Notes under the pieces: generated by a model
What the model saw: the letters and a program-made list of their open reading frames with translations, nothing else
Database searches by the model: none
What the model was told of the DNA's origin: nothing
Position numbers and translations under genes: made by a program
Assembly (NCBI GenBank): GCA_037447655.1
Contig: JBBHKE010002052.1
Coordinates: 375,185-439,184 of the forward strand
DNA length: 64,000 nt
Source: Zygnema cylindricum
Lineage: Eukaryota > Streptophyta > Zygnematophyceae > Zygnematales > Zygnemataceae
Direction of reading: 5' to 3'
Shown: piece after piece, positions 42,577 through 54,141 of the stretch
Layout: the number at the start of each line of letters is the position of its first letter
Position numbering within the stretch: the first letter of the stretch is position 1

Positions 42577-44382
42577 TTCTTGTCCAAAAGTACATTTCCA
42601 AAAGACTAACCTTTGAAAAGCTTTAATTATTCAAAAGCTTTTATTTGAATTAAATTATTAAAAATATCAAATTTATTTTATAAAGAAAAAATATCACCTT
42701 TCATTTTCAGTTTTGGTTCTTAGCTTGGTCTCTTATATTTTCTTTCCAATTTACATTTCGTTTTCAGTTTTGCTTTGAAATAAAAATGTTATAAAAATAA
42801 TTAAATTTATAAATTATTTTATAAAAAAAAAACATCTTGTATTGTTCTTTTTCTTTCTTTCTTGCAATCCTTTCTTTCTATCTTGTTCCCACTCTATTTT
42901 TAGTCTGCAGATTTAGGTCTGATTTTGTGTCAGATTTTTAGGGTTAATCTGCGGAATTAGGAATTGGCCGCAGATTTAGGGTTCGGGCCGAAGATTTAGG
43001 GTTTGGGCGGATTTAGGGTTTATGTTTTGGAATTCTTAACCCTAGGTCAGCATATTACCATTCCTTGGTAGCATATTGTTTATTTTTGCAGCGTGGTATT
43101 AGGGTTTGGGAAACCTTTTTACCCAATTTTACCGTACTTTGTGTTTTATTTTGAACTTTTTTGAATATTTCTTATCTTTCTTTCCTTGGGTGCAAATTCC
43201 TTTGCTAGCTAGTTGATGTTTGGTTTGTGGTGGATTTGATATTCTCTTTCTTTATCTTTTGCCAAATTTAATCATTCATAGAACCTAGCAAAGTAAAAAT
43301 ATATATTCATATATATTAGAATTGCACGAATTATAACATATAATTATCATTGCTTTATAGTTGGGTATAGTGTGGCATAGCGTTGATACGCATACCCTAG
43401 AAGGATACTAGTTGCCTGGGTGTTTAGTAGTGGTCCTGGGCACGATTATTCGGAACCGAGGCGGATCACGTTCCTGAGGACTCTGCAAAATCCGACTTGC
43501 TTCAACCAAATCCGATTCACTTTTAGTACTCACCAGAGTATTAAAAGTGTTTGTAAGTATTCCGATGCCTTTCACGTGCAAGAGCGTTACGATATAGTGT
43601 CGACACTCGTGTAGGGGATCGATGTGGATCGTATCTATTACGAACCTTTCTTTTTGAGCATTTGTATTTTCCTTGCATTCTTTGCACGCAAACTGGCCGT
43701 GAGTGGCCTTGAGTTTCCTTGTGATTATCTGGATTGGATTTTCATTCATAGATCTTGCCAAGGGTGACACTGTTTAGACAATTTATTGTCTTTGTCGCTA
43801 TAGATCTACACCGAAATGTTCTTGGATAGTTCTCCGTTTGTTTTTATAGATCTGGCCCTTCAGCCTTGCCCAAATGTTTGCAGGGTTGAGGTTTTGGTAT
43901 TTCGGCTTATTGCTAGATCTGACTATCAGGTCTTGATAGAGACTTCTTGTGTTGACTCTTTTTGTGTGGTTTGGCCTTCCATTTGACGCACCTCGGTTAG
44001 GCCGTTCCGTTCTTTCATAATCGTAATCGAGGGTTCTCTCTTCGTTGATGCCCACGGATAGGGATAACTTACGTTATCAATTCGGATCTACCCGTGGCGG
44101 GACAGTTTTCCGTCTACCGCAGTGAGATCTTTCTAGTTTCCCCGAGTCTACGGACGCACCAGTTCCGGTTGCGGCCCTTAGATCTCCGTCAATTCGGTCA
44201 ATATTGACCACGGTCTCATCATTATCCTCAGTTTCCTCTAGGTCTTAACAAGATAGTAACGAAGGAGACTTTTCCGAGGAAATCTTTTCTCATCCTCTCA
44301 CATTTCAATTTTCTATTAATCCGAAATTGGAACCACCAGCGGTTTTTCGTTTGACGACATGGCTTCTTCTTAATAGGGGGGC
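42577..44382 (+). other. leader of gag-protease element 1
   Basis: About 1.8 kb between the 5' LTR and the first gag-like frame. No canonical plant tRNA primer site could be recognised next to the LTR. Degenerate TTTAGGGTT/GATTTAGGG motifs cluster at 42,938-43,025. Two minus frames (43408-43770, 43798-44055) are open but have no recognisable domain and are antisense to the element. Confidence 0.5.
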
Positions 44383-46479
44383 ATGGGGAAGATGCAGTTT
44401 TGTTTTTCAAGAATGAAAGACACCATGTCTCTATCCCATTTTCGTATGCTTTATGATACCGAAATGCGTGAGTTGGCATCTCGTTATCAAGACCGCTTTG
44501 ACCTTAGGGTCGCTTTCTCTCTCCTCGGCCGATACCTTCGGGATTCGCCTCTCACTTTATACACACGAAAGTAGGAGAGTATCTGTCAAATGACAGAGCA
44601 CTCTCCACCCTTTGCAGGACTTCCAGCCGTTTCCAGCCAGGTAGAAATTCCCTACCAGGCAGCTGATCCAGCGGTATTGGACGTTTATAGAGATGAGCTA
44701 TATCTAGCCATCCTCGAGATTCCTCAGCAGTATGCTGTGGCTGCTTGTGCGACAGTTCTAGCTAGACTGGAGGATTAATTCTTTTACGTGACCCGCTATC
44801 GCTCATGTTTAATCTTCTTCAGGAAGAATACCAGATGCAAATTCCAGATCGTAGGCCGGGTGATACTGCCCTGCTTTACGAGCTCAAAAGGAAACCCTTC
44901 GAGAAGCTTTACCATACCTTATGTCCGATGCAGAAGCTGTCCAGAAATTCGTGGGAGATTTTCCTCCTCAATTGAAAATGCTCATTCTCACTCATCTCAG
45001 TCAAACATACGGACTGAAATTTACCTTTGAGCAAGCGACTGAATATGCGGTTAGGTATGAGATGCAATCATAATGGTGGGATGCTCATGAAAATCCCAAA
45101 TCTCAAGGAAACAAATTTGACCAATCTCCAACACCTCCGAGGAACCCGTGGCCTTCTAATAGGCCTCCAAAAGCGCCGGCCAAAGGAAATCCGCCAGTTA
45201 ATTCCGGAGGCCGATTGTGTTTTCGATGTGGAAACACGGGGCACGATGCCCGCATGTGCTCAAAAAAGTTGGCCACATGCACCCATTGCAACCAGAAGGG
45301 ACATTATGTCAACCGTTGCCATGTTAAGGATCATAATTTTTCCTATCAGAATCAGATTCAGAACGGTGGAATTCCTACCTGTTCTGCAAAGCCGGTCACT
45401 CTTCCTACCGAGACAGAAAAAGAGGTGACTCTGCCTAAGATCTCTCGAAGAGAGAGGGAAAAGGCCGAGTTACAAATCATGATGGCCGCCATGATGAGAG
45501 TTTGCCGCCTTCATGGCCGAAATGAAACCCCAGTTCACAAGGATGGCAAATACAGTCGTCCACACGCCATCGTTGGTTGGGCGAATCCTCCGAGATTCTA
45601 TTGTCCAACAACGGGCAGCTACTTTTGATAAGGGCTCGCCTGATCACAATCGGGATGGTAAATTATAGAATTTCCCATATTCCACTTTCTTTCGAGAAAG
45701 AATCTCTCTCTCCTCTACCAGACACAACTTCCTCCATTGTGGCTGAAGCTCTCACCATTTTGGTTAGTACCATGGATGATGCACACCGAGTCAAAGAACG
45801 ACTAAGCATCATTTCTGCCATGATTGATAAAGCCGCTAGGGCCTCTCCCTTTTCTAATGAGAATCCCAAAGCCTCTCCCCTTGTTGACGAGTTGGTTGCA
45901 TCCGCCACTTTGAGGGCGTTGCAGCTAAACAATAGTCGTTCACTTATTCAGCCGGTTACCGCGGATGTGCGTCGTGACCTTGATCCTCACATTAGTTTCT
46001 TGGACAATGCCCGAAAGTCCTTCTCCGTTAATGGTGTTGCCCCTTCTCTCCCTCTCATGGACACCGGAGCCAAACCCGTGATCCTTGGATTCGGATTTGC
46101 GCTCAAGCTTGGTCTAACAGCAGACAAGCTCCTAGCCACTTCTACTCAACTGCTTACTTCAGCCAGTACTAGGGAGCCGGTGCTTAGAATTACCAAGAAC
46201 CTGCTTGTCTTTCGGTTTCACAACAGGTCCGAGAGTGAGTCCGTGGAGGTTTATGTTCGAGCATTGGTCACCAAATGTAACGACTACGAATGCTTAGTGG
46301 GACAGGATGTTATCTTCCGAATCGGTGGGGGAGAAGATATGCATGATCAGACCATCTCCTACAGTCCCTCTACTCTAATTTTCCGGGACGCAAGATACGC
46401 CTCCCACTTGTCTATGCTTGCAAACCGTTGCCCAATATGGCACATTTGGCTTCCGCTCTCTCTGCATTTTCCACTATAG
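44383..46479 (+). pseudogene. gag-protease of element 1 (frame-broken)
   Basis: Gag packages retroelement RNA and protease matures it. The region is spread over several plus frames with breaks near 44,575, 44,780 and 45,070. The capsid-like part includes VQKFVGDFPPQLKMLILTHL and FEQATEYAVRYEMQ. Two CCHC zinc knuckles follow, CFRCGNTGHDARMC and CTHCNQKGHYVNRC (45,215-45,330). Then a 300-residue frame (45577-46479) carries retropepsin motif LPLMDTGAKPVILG at about 46,050-46,095 and ends in a protease fold (YECLVGQDVIF). No RT, RNase H or integrase follows before the polypurine tract 340 bases on. Ty3/Gypsy-type affinity is inferred from the two knuckles and DTGA protease. Confidence 0.82.
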
Positions 46480-46820
46480 ACCTTAGGGAAGTCAATGGCG
46501 ACTCTCTTTTCCGTGAAAGGATCCTTCTAAGCAACCCCACCTCTTCGCGGAAGTTTCAATAAACTTGGTTTCCTCATCGACTCGCGTCATCTGTTGGATA
46601 CCATCGACACTAAGGTCTCTCCACACATTCTATAAGTAGTGGATAGCGATACTAATGGGATGTTGAGTTTGCATTAGGTTTATACATGTATTGGTGGTGA
46701 TCAATGGTTCCACATGGAGTGCCTTTCTTCTCCATTATCTACCAACCTGGCTGACCATTGTTACCTCCATATCTGTTCCAGGCCCTCAACTGTGTTGACC
46801 AGCTCCTCCACGGGCTAATG

Positions 46821-46836
46821 AGCTTGGGGGGGGGGG
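46821..46836 (+). promoter_or_regulatory. polypurine tract of element 1
   Basis: AGCTTGGGGGGGGGGG immediately precedes the 3' LTR start ATTATTGGGTCC. The same arrangement occurs at 59709-59723, which supports its role as the plus-strand primer. Confidence 0.8.
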
Positions 46837-48213
46837 ATTATTGGGTCCACTTCACTCAAAGGGAGTATTCTTCCCCTTCTCTCTTTCCCCTTCTCTCTTT
46901 AGTTCATTTTCACTTTTATTCCTTCTCCCGGTGTATATATTTTTTGCCTTTTCATATTTATTTTCGTTATTGTATATGTTTATGAGCATGACTTTACTGG
47001 TTTTGATGCATGTTCGCTTGCTTGTCTCTCATGCACCGCAACTGTCATGCCGAATCGTGTCGGCTGCTCCCGCGCACGATATTATGCCCGCACGCGCGAT
47101 ATTTGGCGCGCGCGCACGATATAATACACGCACGCGCGATATTATAAATGCACGCTCGGTAATTCTCACGCACGTACAATATTTCTCATGCACGCGTAGT
47201 ATTTCTCACGCACGCGCAATATTTCTCACGCACAAGCACCATATTGCACGCGCGCGTAATATTTATCACGCACGTGCGGTATTTCGCATGCACGCACGGT
47301 TTAAAGCACGCGCGCGCGGTTTTATGCATGAAACTGCGATTTCATGCATGCACGCACGATTTGATGCACGCCGGTGTAGCTTTTTCGTTCACACGTGCGA
47401 AATTTTGCGTCAGTTCATTTATTTATATGTTTGTTGAACCGTACTAATTCCTGCGTGGCACTGTTTTCTTTCGTACGCAGGTACACAATTTTTTAGTATT
47501 TCGTGTGATACCTTTCATTTCGTGCTAGACCATTTATTTCGTGCGGTATGCTGCGATTCCTGCGTATGCACGCAATTTTGCAGTATGGACGTGGAGTATC
47601 GTTTGGAGCGAATCGCGATTCCCAGGCCACGCTTCGATATATCATATTTATTTAAGTCACGAACCCATGTAGGTTCGCGCGCACATGTAGTTAGGGAGGG
47701 TTTTTACCCTCGGACAGTGGATTATGTCAGGCGTACGCTAGCCGATGTTGGCCGCGTATTGGCCAACATCTTAAGTAGTTTCATGCATGTAAAGTAGACT
47801 AGACGTAGGCTAATTTTGCTTAGGCCTAGCGTAGCTGTTACTTAGCCTAATTCTCAAACTTAGAGAATTTAGCTTTTGGACAAGAATTTTCTCTTGGCAG
47901 CGCAGCTTTTCTCTTGCTCTCTCTCTCACCGATTGCTCATGCTTTCTCTTTCTTATTGCTAGCTAGCTATAGTGGCTAGATAGGTTAAGAATATTTTCCT
48001 TTTTTTATGCCTCGCTTTTAATTCATGCGGCTTCGGCCAAGTCCGGAAGGTTTCCCTCCAAATTTTTTTTTTTAACAATTGGTGGAGTGGAGGCTTGAGG
48101 TTTGGCATCTTCTGTCAAGCTGCGCTGTTCTCCGGAAAGCTGGACGGTTTGTTTGAGTGTATTTATGTGTGTGGCATTTCGGTTTTCTTGGGAAAGTGTC
48201 ATTTTTGGTTAAT
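46837..48213 (+). mobile_element. 3' LTR of gag-protease element 1 (right end incomplete)
   Basis: It begins ATTATTGGGTCC after the polypurine tract and is collinear with 41329-42455 from 47,046 to 48,213. Homology stops abruptly at TTTTTGGTTAA|TTGGAG, where the upstream LTR continues AATCCGATTT, so the last 120 bases are absent or displaced. A CpG-rich 20-bp array lies at 47,090-47,370. Confidence 0.8.
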
Positions 48214-48356
48214 TGGAGTTACCATTCACTAGGTCTACTCGACTATTTAAACTAACTAACCGCTAGTCAACCTAGTACTGTACAGCTGTACACGTGGACC
48301 TTCACGGTTAACAGAGATCTATGCAAAACTTCCTTCTAACATTATACAGCTCAATG

Positions 48357-48445
48357 TACATTTTGCGGCTTTGCTATGCTGCGCTGCTACGTTGCTGCGC
48401 TACTAAGTTGCTACGCCGCTAAGTTGCTATGCTGCTATGCTGCGC
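48357..48445. repeat. degenerate (GCTGCGCTGCTA)n minisatellite
   Basis: GCTATGCTGCGCTGCTACGT and variants repeat about every 11-12 bases. They lie just downstream of the minus-strand frame's stop. Confidence 0.8.
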
Positions 48446-48591
48446 TGGTCTGGAATCGGAGCTGCGTTGCTTTGGGACCGTAACTGTAGCAGTCTAACCT
48501 TAGCCACTAAGTGCCCAACTTTGTAACCCTGTTACGGTGCCTCCCACTAAGGATTCAGCGTCCCGCTGAACCTTGGTTTACTTAGGGAAAC

Positions 48592-50185
48592 TGCAACTGC
48601 CGGAGTATGTCGTATGTTTCCTCGCGATACTCCTCGAACTCCTGGCGAAGGGTGTCGAGTTGATTTTGGAGCTGCTCACATCGGGTCTTCAGCAACGCAA
48701 TATGATGATCTGCCGCTGCCAACCGCCTCCTAGTGATTCGCTCCCGAACTTGATCTTCCCCTTCCTCGGGTTATTCGGGTTTCAGCGGAATGACCGCCGG
48801 TGCAGGCTCCTCGGGTGCCGGAATCCAGGGTTCTTTGGGTTTAGCCATTGGGGTTACTTCCTCCGCTTCTTCGTCCGCCGGTTCCCACCGAGGTACTTTG
48901 CGTAATTTAAAGGACATGTGTTTCCTTGCAGCTCGGGCTCGCTGCAGAGCATTCTTTCGGGCCAACTTGAGTGCCCATACCTCAGGGGTGACCTCCGCCC
49001 TAGAGATGATGTCGTGGAGGCGGACACCCATAGGTGGTAATGACGGAGTAACCCAGGAACATCTATCCTGTACCGGTAGTTGTATGCCACTACTTCCACA
49101 AACGGTAGAGTACATGGGTTTAACAGCACATAACCCTTGTGATTGTTTCCGAGGTCTTTTGTTCTCATAAAATTCCAGGCCGGGTGTGAAGGTACGCTGG
49201 CGGGAATAAAGATGGGGTCCCTAGGTTTTCCCGTACGCCACTCCTCGGGCCACTCCTTGGGATCCCAATACAAGCGTTTCGCGAAGCCGAAGGTGAGATC
49301 CGGATGTTGCGTGTCGGCAGGAAGTGGAAAGAGGTAATCGCAAATTTCCTCTCCCTGTTTGCTCTCCTCGGCCGTCTCCCTTTGAATTCCCCGAAGGAGA
49401 AACACCTCGTCTCCACTAAGGTATTGTGCTTCCGCTTTCTTTTCCGCGCTTTTGGAGGACTGCTCGTCAGCGGTACTCTCCTTGTTAGGGTCCCTCATCA
49501 CCTCCAGATCCGAGGCGCGCTCATTAATTGGCGCAGGCGTTGGTTCTCGTTCTGGTTCCTCCGCCTCCGATAGCTCATGATCTTCCTTATATTCCTAATC
49601 CCCTTCTCGGGTTGGGGTGTATTCGGGGTCCTGTGAGTTTTCTGACCCCTCCCCTCCACTGGTCTCTGCCGGCCCTGCCTCGCTAGTGGCGGTCTCTTCT
49701 GGTTCCGACTCCGCTTCTCCCTCTCTTCTTCGGTCTGCCTCTACCATGGCCTCCGCTGCCATTAATAATCTCTGGGGACGGGTCACATCTTCTTGCCCCA
49801 CGCGTTCAAGTCTCCTCCTTTTCGGTGGTGGAGAGGACGACGACGCCATAGACATTGCTGAACATGAAAATTCCGGTAATTCCAGAAGTGAAGGTAAATT
49901 GACTGTGCGGAGAGAAGCAATTTCCAAGCTGCCGAGACTAGGTTGGTCGCGAGGACGGATGGTGGCTTCATTCACGAGGGTTGAGGGTTTCACCTTTGGA
50001 GTTTGCGAAGGGTCGCAGCGTGCAAGGGTATCGCAGCGTCCATCATTTACAAAATTGCGCTGCTGCGGCGAAAGCGAGGGTTCGTCGTTACCCACATAGT
50101 GAAACACAATTGCGCCATTGCGCTTTCCTGGCAGCGCTGCGGTGGTGATGCGATCCTCTGTCAAGCTCGAGTGCTTTTCAGGCAC
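48592..50185 (-). pseudogene. decayed unknown protein with C-terminal coiled coil (minus strand)
   Basis: I do not recognise the family. Three minus frames line up as one reading of about 500 residues broken by a stop near 49,593, a frameshift near 49,040-49,080 and a stop near 48,768. The N-terminal third is Ser/Pro/Glu-rich with a basic PPPKRRRLERVG stretch (possible nuclear signal). A middle part reads FGFAKRLYWDPKEWPEEWRT and IPASVPSHPAWNFMR. A Lys/Arg/Ala-rich helix follows (ARKNALQRARAARKH), and the end has heptad-like ALLKTRCEQLQNQLDTLRQE before the stop at 48592-48594. Low stop density, GC-rich coding-like composition and location inside nested retroelements suggest a transposon-borne or captured gene, antisense to the gag elements. 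Confidence 0.5.
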
Positions 50186-51539
50186 ACTTCTATATTACCG
50201 AGGATTTCCGTACCCTTCCTACCCGTACTGTTCTCAGAGTACGGAAAAGTGAGCGCAACCAGCCGAAAGGATTATGGTATTTCCTCAACTGAACCAGACG
50301 CACTTTATTTCGCGCCTAACGGAGGCCGGACGACAAAGTTCTACCGTCTCAAAGATCGCAGTTCCGTCGCATAGTTTTAGCTTCCACCAGCCCTAGTGGG
50401 GGGTACATTGTGGATTGCCACGTAGACTTCCGGACTGTAATCTAGCTTATGCTGTTAGCTGTCTGTAGCAATTCAGTGCAAGTCCAGCTGACCAGCGGTC
50501 TATTAATTACCTTCAGTCAAAGCTTGGCACTTCCGTGTCCCTTTCTTTGTGGTTTGGCTTATAACTGCGGATCAAATAATAACTTCCGGCCGCGGATCTA
50601 GCCGTAGTCAGATGTCTAACTTTTTGCCCCAAGTGTAGTACGGACTATTTTGTCCTTTGTCAGTTCGATTACTCTTGCTTGCCGCTCATTGGTTCATAGC
50701 ATAGTTCTGACTTTTGGACCTGATTTTGGACAAACTTTGATGTATAAGGCGCTTGGGGCCGAAGGAGACAAGTTGTTTTTCAGTATTGTCTTCTGTGAAA
50801 ACCCTCAGAAATTCCAACAACCCTTCTTTTGGAGAATCTTTGTTTTGTTTGACTCTATTGCCATCTCTGTTTTAGATTTGTCCATTTTGGGAATCATAGT
50901 TCGGGCTGGTGGTTGGCACTACCGTCCCTTTGGGTGATTTTTGGATTTTTCGCTGCTTGAAACTGAGAAGAGTCTAGTTGGTTCTGAGCTGCGGACACCG
51001 AGGGTTGAATGAGTACCATACCTATTTACACTGCCGTCAGGAGAGATTTCGCCTTTCTCCCATTGTCATCGTTAATTGTCGGGGTATGTTAAGCTTGCTT
51101 CGCCATCTTTTATATCTTCCATCTTATATTTTATTTCTATAGTCAAGGTGATATTGTTAAATCTGAAACAGCCATTCCTATTTATTTTTATATGTCCACG
51201 AGGTAGTGCATTTGTGTCTTCACTTTTAGTCTCTTTTGCTTTGGCGGGGACTTCCCGGGGTAAAACTGCAATTTCCTGGCATCGAAACAGTGGGTTTTGA
51301 GGGAACGAATGTTATGGACTTCCTGTGGAATAAGCACAAAATTGGGGCACCGACCCGATTACCGAGAACCCAACCCCTTTCCCCGGCTTAATGGGGAAAA
51401 TAAGGGGGAGGGGAGATCTTTTCGCCTTCCCATGCACTCATCCCTATTCCCTATCCTTGTGCCTCTCCTATCTGTGCATGTATTCCTGTTGGGAGGGATA
51501 AGGTCAGCAGTGGGCATTATCATTATTATGGGAAGCATT

Positions 51540-52905
51540 CGCATTGGTGGGTTCTTTGCAGGACGCCAAGACCGGCCATTCCGGGCAGCGGGCCCTTCCC
51601 TTATGTTTCTCTGGCACGCTCGACAAATATGAGATGCAAACGTGTTGGTGGGATGCTCATGACCTTTCGGAAGTGGCTCATCCACCTCCCCCACCTAGCA
51701 ACCGATCGCCCGACAATAGGCCTCCAAAGGTGCCTGCCATCGGGGCTCCACTATTTAACCATGTAAACAGGTTGTGTTTGCGTTGCGGGGAAACAGGGCA
51801 TGAAGCCCGCATGTGTCTAGATAGGACGGCCACATGCACTCACTCCCAGCACACGGGACATTTCATCCATCGTTGTCATATAAAGAACCCCGAATTTTCT
51901 TACCAAATCCAAATTGAGAGTGGTGATATTCCCGCTCGATCTCTAAAACCAGTTCAACCAGTTAAAGAATCGAAGAAGAACACCACTCCACCTAACGTAT
52001 CTCAAAGAGAGAGAGAACGGTTGGAAATGCAAGAGCGAATGGTTGCCATGATGAAGGAACAATTTTCAGCTTTCATGACTCAAATGAAGACCTAATTTAC
52101 GGGCATGGTACGCACCGTTGTACACATGCCCATGTTGGCGAGTCAAATCTTACGGGATTCCACCGTCCAAAACCGAGCGGCTACGTTTGATAAAGGTTCA
52201 ACCGATCACAACCGTGACGGCAAAACTCCTAATACACGCATTCCGTTATCATTTACTAAATAACATTCTCCTCCCTTGCCTGAAAAAGCTCTCAACATAG
52301 TGGATCGGACAATACATGAGGCACATCGTGTGAAAGAACGCTTCTGCATCTTATCCACTATGATTTCTGACACTCCAACCCTCTTCTAAACCTCCAATAG
52401 CTCAGCTGTAGCTGTCGCTAGCTCAGTAGCACCTCTCGCTTTACAGGCAGTGAAGGTGAACATAAATCTCGTGGTTGTTCAGCCCATTTCTGTAAAGGAG
52501 CGAAGTACACTCGATCCTCATATCAGTTTTTTAGATAACGAGAAAGTTTTATTGTTGATCAGTGGTGTAGCCCCTTCCATTCCCCTCATGGATATGGGTG
52601 CAAAGTCGGTGATATTGGGCTCTAGCTTGGCACTCAAGCTTGGTCTTACTCCATTTAAGATTGAGCCCACCTCTACTCGCTTGCTAACCTGAGCATGTAC
52701 AACTGAGCCTGTTCTCGCAATCACTAAGGAACCGCTCGTCTTCCGGTTTCAAAATGGAACAGCCACAGATATTTCAGAGGTCTCATCTCACGCCTTGGTC
52801 ACTAAATGTGGTGACTATGAATGCTTAGTGGGACAAGAGGTTATATTTCGGGTCGGTGGCGGTGTAGATATGCATGACCAAAAATTCTCTTACAGACCCA
52901 ATTAA
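51540..52905 (+). pseudogene. gag-protease of element 2 (truncated, frame-broken)
   Basis: This second copy of the family starts in mid-gag (CWWDAHDLSEVAH); the N-terminal gag is absent. It has one good CCHC knuckle, CLRCGETGHEARMC, and a second with Cys to Ser, CTHSQHTGHFIHRC (51,775-51,870). A Gln/Glu-rich helix ends at a TAA near 52,095. The protease domain (52450-52905) has LMDMGAKSVILG, where the active-site DTG has become DMG, and a stop near 52,690. It ends in YECLVGQEVIFRVGGG, aligned with element 1. It is inactive as it stands. No RT follows. Confidence 0.82.
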
Positions 52906-53074
52906 TTTCCCAAGCGGAAGATTTGCCTTCCACTTATTTCGGCACGGGAACCATTGCCTATCATGGCTCATTCAGCGATAGCACTTCCCGCTTATGCTGG
53001 TATCGATACATTAGATACAAACATCTCTCCATGTATTCTCTCGATTGTCAAGACGACTTCTAATGGGATGTTGA
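52906..53074 (+). other. element 2 tail before the Copia insertion
   Basis: Noncoding. It is homologous to 46,480-46,668 of element 1 (ATCGATAC...ATCTCTCC...ATTCT, then CTAATGGGATGTTGA). The Copia insertion follows immediately after GTTGA. Confidence 0.75.
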
Positions 53075-54124
53075 TGAAACTCTGAGACCTCCATAAGTCC
53101 TCAGAGTGGACAGCTTCCAAGAAGCCTCTAGGATAATCCTGACCCCTTTGTGTTTAAGCAAAAATAACTGCCACCCTGGCAGACAAAAAACTCTGACCAA
53201 CTTCACCCCTGTGAAGACAAGACTCCCCTGAGTCGATAGCAAAAAGAATCTCTGAATTTGCTCCCCTGAGCAGTAAGTTATGGAGGGTCAAAGTTGACCT
53301 TTTGTACAGAAGCTCTCTGGGAGAGGGGGTCCTATCTTCTAATTTTTCTAAGTCCTATCTCTCACACAGACTCTATCTACTGATGTACGGAACCAATCAG
53401 AATTGAGTTCCGTACACAAAAGTACAGCTGCCGGTGTACTTTATGTACGGACATTGTACGACATGGCCAAAATGTCGACACATGTCAAATCCGGATTCGG
53501 TGCCATAATCTCCGGAGATTCCACAATCCAACGGAATTTCGCCACGCGTCATTCGATGTGGCGTTGGCCACAAACCGCCGAAATCTTCCTCCGCGATCTC
53601 GGCGCTAATCCCGGCCGTCCGATTAAATTCGGCTTTAATCGTAGCCGTAATAAATACATGCTCGGTATTTGTTTCATTTACGAAACAAATGCGCGGTACT
53701 GATTTGTGTCCGTACCGTAAGTCGTACATTATATATTACTGGATCTATGTATCCCGTAATTCATTGCAGTTAAATGGTTTTTCGCACGTATACCTATTTA
53801 AATAACTATCAAACTATATGCTACGTAACAATACCGCTAGACTAAACGGCTAAGGCTACCGGCTATTTCCTGTCTGCCGGCCGGTAGGTACAAGGATCAA
53901 ATCCTGCCACCGGCACATACCTTTTAATTAAATAAATAAACCCTAATATAAAATTCCCGTAAACCTCAGGATAGCCAAGGTAGCCATGGCTCTAGCTTCC
54001 TCTCCAATTTCTCAGTGACTGCGACAAGTTTGAGAGTTGGAGAGAGAAGTTAGAGATAGACTGCCTCGACTTCTATATTTCTTTTCAGACCTAGAAAATA
54101 CTAATAAAACCATTAGTTTCTACA
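53075..54124 (-). repeat. 3' LTR of the Copia element (element sense)
   Basis: Starts TGAAACTCTGAGACC and ends TAGTTTCTACA on the plus strand. It contains a tRNA-box-like hairpin at 53,877-53,915 and the CAGTGACTGCGACAAGTTTG block shared with the solo LTR. Frames 53397-53729 and 53403-53702 lie on opposite strands of the LTR and recur in the other LTR. Confidence 0.97.
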
Positions 54125-54139
54125 CTCCCCTTATTTTCT
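54125..54139 (-). promoter_or_regulatory. polypurine tract of the Copia element
   Basis: On the minus strand AAAATAAGGGGAG directly abuts the 3' LTR start TGTAGAAAC. This is the plus-strand primer position for a Copia element. Confidence 0.85.
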
Positions 54140-54141
54140 AG

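Larger units (their letters stand above)
48214..51540. other. unassigned insertion between the two gag-protease elements
   Basis: The block starts exactly where element 1's 3' LTR breaks off. It contains a minus-strand decayed frame (48592-50185) and a short GCTRCGCTGCTA-like repeat at 48,357-48,445. Stretch 50,400-51,540 is not recognised; it may include the decayed 5' LTR and leader of element 2, but I could not align it convincingly. Frames at 50650-50937 and 51297-51632 show no domain. Confidence 0.4.

Noticed and set aside
43408-44055. Minus-strand genes in the element 1 leader
   Set aside because: No recognisable domain, antisense to the retroelement, and no splice partners.
44383-46479. 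Caulimovirus-like (endogenous pararetrovirus) coat/protease region
   Set aside because: Two adjacent CCHC knuckles, flanking 1.2-1.5 kb LTRs and a polypurine tract fit an LTR retrotransposon. No movement protein or RT is present.
53397-53729. Gene in the Copia LTR (frames open on both strands, repeated at 58800-59132)
   Set aside because: They are present only because the LTR is duplicated. There is no domain, and the equivalent region in the older solo LTR is not open in a comparable frame.
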